This document shows positions 34,801 to 44,300 of a stretch of DNA of 64,000 nt, piece after piece; position 1 is the stretch's first letter; the number at the start of each line of letters is the position of its first letter. Made by a program: the position numbers and the translations under genes. Origin of the DNA: Atherix ibis (taxonomy: Eukaryota > Arthropoda > Insecta > Diptera > Athericidae); the NCBI GenBank assembly GCA_958298945.1, contig OY282608.1, forward strand, positions 76,184,806-76,248,805, written 5' to 3'. A model generated the notes under the pieces. That model saw only the letters and a program-made list of their open reading frames with translations, ran no database searches and was not told the DNA's origin.

Positions 34801-36060
34801 TGTTGGTTTGTTGTTTTATTGGTTTCTTTGTTTGTTGGTTTGTTGGTTTGTTGGCTTGATGGTTTGTTGGTTTGTTGGTTTGTTGGTTTATTGGTTCGTA
34901 GGTTTGTTGGTTTGTTGGTTTGTTGGTTTGTTGGTTTGTTGGTTTGTTGGTAGGTTCGTTTGTTCGTTTGTTAGTTTGTTGGTTTGTTGGTTTGTTGGTT
35001 TGTTGGTTTGTTGGTTTGTTGGTTTGTTGGTTTTTTGGTTTGTTGGTTTGTTGGTTTGTTTGTTTGTTGGTTTGTTGGTTTGTTGGTTTGTTGGTTTGTT
35101 GGTAGGTTCGTTTGTTCGTTTGTTAGTTTGTTGGTTTGTTGGTTTGTTGGTTTGTTGGTTTGTTGGTTTGTTGGTGTATTGGCTTGTTGGCTTGTTGGTT
35201 TGTTGGTTTGTTGGTTTGTTGGTTTGTTGGTTTGTTGGTTTGTTGGTTTGTTGGTTTGTTGGTTTGTTGGTTTGTTGGTTTGTTGGTTTGTTGGTTTGTT
35301 AGTTTGTTGGCTTGTTGGTTTCTTGGCTTGTTGGCTTGTTGGTTTGTTGGTTTGTTGGTTTGTTGGTTAATTTGTTTATTTGTTTGTTTGTTTGTTGCTT
35401 TGTTCGTTTGTTGGTTTGTTGGTTTGTTGGTTTGTCTGTTGTTTGGTTTGTTGGTTTGTTGGTTTGTTGGTTTGTTGGTTTGTTCGTTTGTTGGTTTGTT
35501 TGTTTGTTGGCTTGTTGGTTTGTTGGCTTGTTGGCTTGTTGGTTTGTTGATTTGTTGGTTTGTTGGTTTGTTGGTTTGTTGGTTGGTTGGTTTGTTCGTT
35601 TGTTGGTTTTTTGGTTTGTTGGTTTCTTCGTTTGTTGGCTTGTTGGTTTGTTGGCTTGTTGGCTTGTTGGTTTGTTGGTTTGTTGGTTTGTTGGTTTGTT
35701 GGTTTGTTGGTTTGTTGGTTTGTTGGTTTGTTGGTTTGTTGGTTTGTTCGTTTGTTGGTTTGTTCGTTTCTTGGTTTTTTGGTTTGTTGGTTTGTTGGTT
35801 TTTGGCTTGTTGGTTTTTTGGTTTATTGGCTTGTTGGTTTGTTAGCTTGTTGGTTTGTTCGTTTGCTGGTTTGTTGGTTTGTTCGTTTGTTGGTTTGTTG
35901 GTTACTTGGTTTGTTGGTTTGTTGGTTTGCTCGTTTGTTGGTTTGTTGGTTTGTTGGTTTGTTGGTTTATTGGTTTGTTGGTTTGTTGGTTAGTTGGTTT
36001 GTTTATTCGTAGGTTTTGATGGTTTGTTGGTTTGTTGGTTTGTTGGTTTGTTGGTTTGTT
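31817..36060 (+). repeat. Family B HOR, round 5: right copy of the 4.33-kb tandem duplication
   Basis: It repeats round 4 from about 31817 to 35760 (GGAATG 32065, TTCTTTTG 32271, CGTGTG 32457, TCGG 32791, TTAGC 33456, GGATTG 33602 and 34428, GGTAGG 33754, 34949 and 35101). After CGTTTCTTGG at about 35767 it follows a different body (TTAGC 35844), like 22.2 kb and 29.0 kb, instead of the end of round 4. Near 36001-36022 there is a scarred stretch, TTTATTCGTAGG then TTTTGATGG, not seen elsewhere. Confidence 0.9.
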
Positions 36061-38264
36061 GGTAGGTTCGTTTGTTCGTTTGTTAGTTTGTTGGTTTGTT
36101 GGTTTGTTGGTTTGTTGGTTTGTTGGTTTGTTGGTTTTTTGGTTTGTTGGTTTGTTGGTTTGTTTGTTTGTTCGTTTGTTGGTTTGTTGGTTTGTTCGTT
36201 TGTTGGTTTGTTGGTTTGTTGGTCTGTTGGTTTGTTGGTTTGTAGGCTTGTTGGTTTGTTGGTTTGTTGGTTTGTTGGTTTGTTGGTTTGTTCGTTTGTT
36301 CGTTTGTTCGTTTTTTGGTTTGTTGATTTGTTGGTTTGTTGGTTTCTTGGTTTGTTGGTTTGTTGGTTTGTTGGTTTGTTCGTTTGTTGGTTTTTTGGTT
36401 TGTCGGTTTGTTGGTTTGTTGGGTTGCTGGCTTGTTGGTTTTTTGGTTTGTTGGCTTGTTGGCTTGTTGGTTTGTTGGCTTGTTGGTTTGTTGGTTTGTT
36501 GGTTTGTTGGTTTGTTGGTTTGTTGGTTTGTTCGTTTGTTCGTTTGTTGGCTTGTTTGTTTGTTGGCTTGTTGGCTTTTTGGTTTGTTGGTTTGTTGGTT
36601 TGTTGGTTTGTTGGTTTGTTGGTTTGTTCATTTGTTGGTTTGTTGGTTTGTTGGTTTGTTCGTTTGTTCGTTTGTTGGCTTGTTGGTTTGTTGGCTTGTT
36701 GGCTTTTTGGTTTGTTGGTTTGTTGGTTTGTTGGTTTGTTGGCTTGTTGGTTTGTTGGTTTGTTGTTTTGTTGGTTTGTTCGTTTGTTGTTTTTTTTGGT
36801 TTATTGGTTTGTTGGTTTGTTGGTTTTGTTGGTTTGTTTGGTTGTTGGTATGTTGGTTTGTTGGTTTGCTGGTTTGCTTGTTTGTTGGTTTGTTCGTTAG
36901 TTGGCTTGTTGGTTTGTTGGCTTGTTGGCTTGTTGGCTTGTTGGTTTGTTGGTTTGTTGGCTTGTTGGTTTGTTGGTTTGTTGGTTTGTTGGTTTGTTGG
37001 CTTGATGGTTTGTTGGTTTGTTGGTTTGTTGGTTTGTTGGTTTGTTGGTTTGTCGGTTTGTTGGTTTGTCCGTTTGTTGGCTTGTTGGTTTGTTAGTTTT
37101 TTGGTTTGTTGGCTTGTTGGTTTGTTGGTTTGTTGGTTTGTTGTTTTGTTGGTTTGTTTGTTTGTTGGTTTGTTGGTTTGTTGGTTTGTTTGTTTGTTGG
37201 TTTATTGGTTTGTTGGTTTGTTGGTTTGTTGGTTTGTTGGTTTGTTTGTTTGTTCGTTTGTTTGTTTTTTGGTTTGTTGGTTTGTTGGTTTGTTGGTTTA
37301 TTGGTTTGTTGGTTTGTTGGTTTGTTGGTTTGTTGGTTTGTTGGTTTGTTGGTTTGTTGGTTTGTTGGTTTGTTGGTTTATTGGTTTGTTGGTTTGTTGG
37401 TTTGTTGGTTTGTTGGTTTGTTGGTTTGTTGGTTTATTGGTTTGTTGGTTGGTTGGTTTGTTTGTTTGTTGGTTTGTTTGGTTGTTGGTTTGTTGGTTTG
37501 TTTGTTTGTTGGTTTGTTGGTTTGTTGGTTTGTTCGTTTGTTTGTTTTTTGGTTTGTTGGTTTGTTGGTTTCTTGGTTTATTGGTTTGTTGGTTTGTTTT
37601 TTTAATGGTTTGTTGGTTTGTTGGTTTGTTGGTTTGTTGGTTTGTTTGTTTGTTGGTTTGTTTGGTTGTTGGTTTGTTGGTTTGTTGGTTTGTTGGTTTG
37701 TTGGTTTGTTCGTTTGTTGGTTTTTTGTTTTGTAGGTTTGTTGGTTTGTTGGCTTGTTGGCTTGTTGGTTTGTTGGTTTGTTGGCTTGTTAGCTTGTTGG
37801 TTTGTTGGTTTGTTGGTTTGTTGGTTTGTTGGTTTGTTGGTTTGTCGTTTTGTTGGTTTGTTTGTTTGTTGGTTTGTTGGTTTGTTGGTTTGTTGGTTTG
37901 TTGGTTTGTTGGTTTGTTGGTTTGTTGGTTTGTCGGTTTGTTGGTTTGTTGGCTTGTTGGTTTCTTGGTTTGTTGGTTTGTTGGTTTGTTCGTTTGTTGG
38001 TTTGTTGGTTTGTTTGTTTGTTTGTTTGTTGGTTTGTTCCTTTGTTGGTTTGTTGGTTTGTTGGTTTGTTGGTTTGTTGGCTTGTTGGTTTGTTGGTTTG
38101 TTGGTTTGTTGGCTTGTTGTTTTTTTGGTTTGTTGGCTTGTTGGTTTATTGGCTTGTTGGCTTGTTGGTTTGTTGGTTTGTTGGCTTGTTGGTTTGTTGG
38201 TTTGTTGGTTCGTTGATTTGTTGGTTTGTTTGTTTGTTGGTTTGTTCGTTTGTTGTTTTGTTGG
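36061..38264 (+). repeat. Truncated last family B round and transition
   Basis: GGTAGG 36061, T-tract 36789, a changed GGATTG site (GGTTGTTGGTATG at 36840) and TCCG 37070 give the normal body order. The part 37.1-37.75 kb matches 26.95-27.5 kb and 17.8-18.4 kb. The next head is degenerate: no GGCATG start, though a TTCCTTTG unit is present at 38037. No clear marker order remains beyond about 38.1 kb, and family C begins at about 38.27 kb. Confidence 0.78.
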
Positions 38265-41230
38265 TTTGTTGGTTTGTTGGTTTGTTCGTTTGTTGCTTTG
38301 TTGGTTTGTTGGTTTGTTCGTTTGTTGGTTTTTGGTTTGTTGGTTTGTTGGTTTGTTGGTTTGTTGGTTTGTTGGTTTGTTGGTTTGTTGGTTACTTGGT
38401 TTGTTGGTTTGTTGGTTTGTTGGCTTGTTGGTTTGTTGGTTTGTTGGCTTGTTGGTTTGTTCGTTTGTTGGCTTGTTGGTTTGTTGGATTGTTCGCTTGT
38501 TGGTTTGTTGGTTTGTTGGTTTGTTGGCTTGTTGGTTTGTTCGTTTGTTGGTTTATTAGTTTGTTGGTTTGTTGGTTTGTTGGTTTGTTGGCTTGTTGGT
38601 TTGTTTGTTTGTTGGTTTGTTCGTTTGTTGGTTTGTTCGTTTGTTGGTTTGTTGGTTACTTGTTTTGTTGGTTTGTTGGCTTGTTGGTTTTTTGGTTTGT
38701 TGGTTTGTTGGTTTGTTGGTTTGTTCGTTTGTTGGTTTGTTCGTTTGCTGGTTTGTTCGTTTGTTCGTTTGTTGGTTTGTTGGCTTGTTGGCTTGTTGGC
38801 TTTGTTGGTTTGTTGGTTTGTTGGTTTGTTGGTTTGTTCGTTTGTTGGTTTTTTGGTTTGTTGGTTTGTTGGTTTGTTGGTTTGTTGGCTTGTTGGTTTG
38901 TTGGTTTGTTGGTTTGTTGGTTTGTTGGTTACGTGGTTTGTTAGTTAGTTGGTTTGTTGGTTTGTTGGTTTGTTGGTTTGTTGGTTTGTTGGGTTGTTGG
39001 GTTGTTGGTTTGTTGGTTTGTTGGTTTGTTGGTTTGTTGGTTTGTTGGTTTGTTGGTTTGTTGGTTTGTTCGTTTGTTGGTTTGTTGGTTTGGTCGTTTG
39101 TTGGTTTGGTGGTTTGTTTGTTTATTGGTTTGTTTGTTTGTTGGTTTTTTGGTTTGTTGGTTTGTTGGTTTGTTGGTTTGTTTGTTTGTTTGTTTGTTGG
39201 TTTGTTCGTTTGTTGGCTTGTTGGTTTGTTGGCTTGTTGGCTTGTCGGTTTGTGGTTTTTTGGTTTGTTGGTCTGTTGGTTTGTTGGTCTGTTGGTTTGT
39301 TGGTTTGTTGGTTTGTTGGTTTGTTGGTTTGTTGGTTTGTTGGTTTGTTGGTTTGTTGGTTTGTTGGTTTGTTGGGTTTTTGGTTTGTAGGCTTGTTTGT
39401 TTGTTGGTTTGTTGGTTTTTTCGTTTGTTCGTTTGTTGGCTTGTTGGTTTGTTGGTTTGTTGGTTTGTTGGCTTGTTGGCTTGTTGGCTTATTGGCTTGT
39501 TGGTTTGTTGGTTTGTTGGTTTGTTGGTTTGTTGGTTTGTTGGTTTATTTGTTTGTTGGTTTGTTTGCTTGTTGGTTTGTTGGCTTGTTGGCTTGTTGGT
39601 TTGTTGGTTTCTTTGTTTGTTGGTTTGTTGGTTTATTGGTTTGTTTGTTTGTTGGTTTGTTCGTTTGTTGGCTAGTTGGTTTGTTGGCTTGTTGGCTTGT
39701 TGGTTTGTTCGTTTGTTGGTTTGTTGGTTTGTTCGTTTGTTGGCTAGTTGGTTTGTTGGTTTGTTTGTTTGTTGGTTTGTTGATTTGTTCGTTTGTTTGT
39801 TTGTTGGTTTGTTGGTTTGTTCGTTTGTTGGTTTGTTGGTTTGTTGGTTTGTTGGTTTGTTGGTTTGCTGGTTTGTTGGTTTGTTGGTTTGTTGAATTGT
39901 TGAATTGTTGGTTTGTTGGTTTGTTGGTTTGTTCGTTTGTTGGTTTGTTGGTTTGTTCGTTTGTTCGTTTGGTGGTTTGTTGGTTTGGTGGTATGTTCGT
40001 TTGTTGGTTTTTTGGTTTGTTGGTTTGTTGGTTTGTTGGTTTGTTTGTTTGTTGGTTTGTTCGTTTGTTGGCTTGTTGGTTTGTTGGCTTCTTGGTTTGT
40101 CGGTTTGTTGGTTTTTTTGGTTTGTTTGTCTGTTGGTTTGTTGGTTTGTTGGTTTGTTGGTTTGTTGGTTTGTTGGTTACGTGGTTTAATGGTTTGTTGG
40201 TTTGTTGGCTTGTTGGTTTGTTGGTTTGTTGGTTTGTTTTTTTGTTGGTTTGTTGGTTTGTTGGTTTGTTGGTTGGTTGGTTTGTTGGTTTGTTGGTTTA
40301 TTGGTTTGTTGGTTTGTTGGTTTGTTGGTTTGTTGGTTTGTTGGTTTGTTGGTTTGTTGGTTTGTTGGTTTGTTGGTTTGTTGGTTTGTTGGCTTGTTTG
40401 ATTGTTGTTTTGTTGGTTTGTTGGTTTGTTGGTTTTGTTGGTTTTTTGGTTTGTTGGTTTGTTGGTTTGTTCGTTTGTTGGTTTGTTGGTTTGTTCGTTT
40501 ATTGGTTTGCTGGTTTATTGGTTTGTTGGTTTGTTGGTTTGTTGGTTTGTTCGTTTGTTGGCTTGTTGGTTTGTTGGATTGTTGGCTTGTTGGTTTGTTG
40601 GTTTATTGGTTTGTTGGTTTGTTGGTTTGTTGGTTTGTTGGTTTATTTGTTTGTTGGTTTGTTTGCTTGTTGGTTTGTTGGCTTGTTGGCTTATTGGTTT
40701 GTTGGTTTCTTTGTTTGTTGGTTTGTTGGTTTATTGGTTTGTTTGTATGTTGGTTTGTTCGTTTGTTGGCTAGTTGGTTTGTTGGCTTGTTGGATTGTTG
40801 GTTTGTTCGTTTGTTGGTTTGTTGGTTTGTTCGTTTGTTGGTTTGCTGGTTTATTGGTTTGTTGGTTTGTTGGTTTGTTTGTTTGTTGGTTTGTTCGTTT
40901 GTTGGCTTGTTGGTTTGTTGGATTTATGGCTTGTTGGTTTGTTGGTTTGTTGGCTTGTTGATTTGTTGGTTTGTTGATTTGTTCGTTTGTTTGTTTGTTC
41001 GTTTGTTGGTTTGTTCGTTTGTTGGTTTGTTGGTTTGTTGGTTTGTTGGTTTGTTGGTTTGCTGGTTTGTTGGTTTGTTGGTTTGTTGAATTGTTGAATT
41101 GTTGGTTTGTTGGTTTGTTGGTTTGTTCGTTTGTTGGTTTGTAGGTTTGTTCGTTTGTTCGTTTGGTGGTTTGTTGGTTTGGTGGTATGTTCGTTTGTTG
41201 GTTTTTTGGTTTGTTGGTTTGTTGGTTTGT
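38265..41230 (+). repeat. Family C, copy 1
   Basis: Markers are GTTGCTTTG (about 38293), GGTTTTTGG (about 38328), GTTACTTGG, GGATTGTTCGC (about 38486), TTACGTGG 38931, GGTCTG 39270, GGCTAGTTGG (about 39670), GAATTG doublet 39894, GGTGGTATG (about 39987), TTACGTGG 40179, GGATTTATGG 40920 and GAATTG doublet 41088. The left part recurs at offset 3506-3514 and the right part at 3610-3618. The 40.75-41.1 kb part also matches 43.17-43.5 kb at exactly 2416. Confidence 0.83.
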
Positions 41231-41780
41231 TGGTTTGTTTGTTTGTTGGTTTGTTGGTTACGTGGTTTAATGGTTTGTTGGTTTGTTGGCTTGTTGGTTT
41301 GTTGGTTTGTTGGTTTGTTTTTTTGTTGGTTTGTTGGTTTGTTGGTTGGTTGGTTTGTTGGTTTGTTGGTTTGTTGGTTTGTTCGTTTGTTGCTTTGTTG
41401 GTTTGTTGGTTTGTTCGTTTGTTGGTTTTTGGTTTGTTGGTTTGTTGGTTTGTTGGTTTGTTGGTTTGTTGGTTTGTTGGTTTGTTGGTTACTTGGTTTG
41501 TTGGTTTGTTGGTTTGTTGACTTGTTGGTTTGTTGGTTTGTTGGCTTGTTGGTTTGTTCGTTTGTTGGCTTGTTGGTTTGTTGGCTTCTTGGTTTGTCGG
41601 TTTGTTGGTTTTTTTGGTTTGTTTGTGTGTTGGTTTGTTGGTTTGTTGGTTTGTTGGTTTGTTGGTTACGTGGTTTAATGGTTTGTTGGTTTGTTGGCTT
41701 GTTGGTTTGTTGGTTAGTTGGTTTGTTTTTTTGTTGGTTTGTTGGTTTGTTGGTTTGTTGGTTGGTTGGTTTGTTGGTTT
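41231..41780 (+). repeat. Family C, 408-bp local duplication
   Basis: TTACGTGGTTTAATGG at 41260 and again at 41668 are 408 bp (51 octamers) apart. Each is followed by TTTTTTTG, GGTTGGTTGG, GTTGCTTTG and GGTTTTTGG units in the same order, continuing into the next copy. Differences are an added TTAGTTGG unit near 41713 and extra octamers. Confidence 0.82.
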
Positions 41781-44300
41781 GTTGGTTTGTTGGTTTGTTC
41801 GTTTGTTGCTTTGTTGGTTTGTTGGTTTGTTCGTTTGTTGGTTTTTGGTTTGTTGGTTTGTTGGTTTGTTGGTTTGTTGGTTTGTTGGTTTGTTGGTTTG
41901 TTGGTTACTTGGTTTGTTGGTTTGTTGGTTTGTTGACTTGTTGGTTTGTTGGTTTGTTGGCTTGTTGGTTTGTTCGTTTGTTGGCTTGTTGGTTTGTTGG
42001 ATTGTTCGCTTGTTGGTTTGTTGGTTTGTTGTTTTGTTGGCTTGTTGGTTTGTTCGTTTGTTGGTTTATTAGTTTGTTGGTTTGTTGGTTTGTTGGTTTG
42101 TTGGCTTGTTGGTTTGTTTGTTTGTTGGTTTGTTCGTTTGTTGGTTTGTTCGTTTGTTGGTTTGTTGGTTACTTGGTTTGTTGGTTTGTTGGCTTGTTGG
42201 TTTTTTGGTTTGTTGGTTTGTTGGTTTGTTGGTTTGTTCGTTTGTTGGTTTGTTCGTTTGCTGGTTTGTTCGTTTGGTCGTTTGTTGGCTTGTTGGTTTG
42301 TTGGCTTGTTGGCTTGTTGGCTTTGTTGGTTTGTTGGTTTGTTGGTTTGTTGGTTTGTTCGTTTGTTGGTTTTTTGGTTTGTTGGTTTGTTGGTTTGTTG
42401 GCTTGTTGGTTTGTTGGTTTGTTGGTTTGTTGGTTTGTTGGTTACGTGGTTTGTTTGTTAGTTGGTTTGTTGGTTTGTTGGTTTGTTGGTTTGTTGGTTT
42501 GTTGGGTTGTTGGGTTGTTGGTTTGTTGGTTTGTTGGTTTGTTGGTTTGTTGGTTTGTTGGTTTGTTGGTTTTTTCTTTTTTTGTTTTTTTTGTTTTGTT
42601 CGTTTGTTGGTTTGGTGGTTTGTTTGTTAATTGGTTTGTTTGTTTGTTGGTTTTTTGGTTTGTTGGTTTGTTGGTTTGTTGGTTTGTTGGTTTGTTTGTT
42701 TGTTTGTTTGTTGGTTTGTTCGTTTGTTGGCTTGTTGGTTTGTTGGTTTGTTGGCTTGTCGGTTTGTGGTTTTTTGGTTTGTTGGTCTGTTGGTTTGTTG
42801 GTCTGTTGGTTTGTTGGTTTGTTGGTTTGTTGGTTTGTTCGTTTGTTGGTTTGTTGGTTTGTTGGTTTGTTGGTTTGTTGGTTTGTTGGGTTTTTGGTTT
42901 GTTGGCTTGTTTGTTTGTTGGTTTGTTGGTTTTTTCGTTTGTTCGTTTGTTGGCTTGTTGGTTTGTTGGTTAGTTGGTTTGTTGGCTTGTTGGCTTGTTG
43001 GCTTATTGGCTTGTTGGTTTGTTGGTTTGTTGGTTTGTTGGTTTGTTGGTTTGTTGGTTTATTTGTTTGTTGGTTTGTTTGCTTGTTGGTTTGTTGGCTT
43101 GTTGGCTTTTTGGTTTGTTGGTTTCTTTGTTTGTTGGTTTGTTGGTTTATTGGTTTGTTTGTTTGTTGGTTTGTTCGTTTGTTGGCTAGTTGGTTTGTTG
43201 GCTTGTTGGCTTGTTGGTTTGTTCGTTTGTTGGTTTGTTGGTTTGTTCGTTTGTTGGTTTGCTGGTTTATTGGTTTGTTGGTTTGTTGGTTTGTTTGTTT
43301 GTTGGTTTGTTCGTTTGTTGGCTTGTTGGTTTGTTGGATTTATGGCTTGTTGGTTTGTTGGTTTGTTGGCTTGTTGATTTGTTGGTTTGTTGATTTGTTC
43401 GTTTGTTTGTTTGTTGGTTTGTTGGTTTGTTCGTTTGTTGGTTTGTTGGTTTGTTGGTTTGTTGGTTTGTTGGTTTGCTGGTTTGTTGGTTTGTTGGTTT
43501 GTTGAATTGTTGAATTGTTGAATTGTTGGTTTGTTGGTTTGTTGGTTTGTTCGTTTGTTGGTTTGTTGGTTTGTTCGTTTGTTCGTTTGGTGGTTTGTTG
43601 GTTTGGTGGTATGTTCGTTTGTTGGTTTTTTGGTTTGTTGGTTTGTTGGTTTGTTGGTTTGTTTGTTTGTTGGTTTGTTCGTTTGTTGGCTTGTTGGTTT
43701 GTTGGCTTCTTGGTTTTTCGGTTTGTTGGTTTTTTTGGTTTGTTTGTCTGTTGGTTTGTTGGTTTGTTGGTTTGTTGGTTTGTTGGTTTGTTGGTTACGT
43801 GGTTTAATGGTTTGTTGGTTTGTTGGCTTGTTGGTTTGTTGGTTTGTTGGTTTGTTTTTTTGTTGGTTTGTTGGTTTGTTGGTTTGTTGGTTGGTTGGTT
43901 TGTTGGTTTGTTGGTTTGTTGGTTTGTTGGTTTGTTGGTTTGTTGGTATGTTGGTTTGTTGGTTTGTTGGTTTCTTGGTTTGTTGGTTTGTTGGTTTGTT
44001 GGTTTGTTGGTTTGTTGGTTTGTTTGATTGTTGTTTTGTTGGTTTGTTGGTTTGTTGGTTTGTTGGTTTGTTGGTTTGTTGGTTTTTTGGTTTGTTGGTT
44101 TGTTGGTTTGTTCGTTTGTTGGTTTGTTGGTTTGTTCGTTTATTAGTTTGCTGGTTTATTGGTTTGTTGGTTTGTTGGTTTGTTGGTTTGTTCGTTTGTT
44201 GGCTTGTTGGTTTGTTGGATTGTTGGCTTGTTGGTTTGTTGGTTTATTGGTTTGTTGGTTTGTTGGTTTGTTGGTTTGTTGGTTTGTTGGTTTGTTGGTT
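41781..44300 (+). repeat. Family C, copy 2
   Basis: It repeats copy 1 (TTACGTGG at 42444 and 43797, GGTCTG 42784, GGATTTATGG 43336). GAATTG, double in copy 1 at 39894, is triple here at 43504. An additional stretch of about 96 bp lies between GGCTAGTTGG and GGATTTATGG relative to 39.67-39.89 kb. A T-rich patch at 42570-42600 interrupts this copy only. Confidence 0.82.
42570..42600 (+). other. T-rich off-lattice patch
   Basis: T runs of 6, 7 and 8 bases are separated by single C or G bases over 31 bp, directly after GGTTTGTTGG and before CGTTTGTT. The matching position in copy 1 (about 39060-39100) is ordinary octamers. It is the largest departure from the 8-bp lattice in the window. It may be a chain of G-to-T changes, a slippage product, or a base-calling error. 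Confidence 0.85.
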
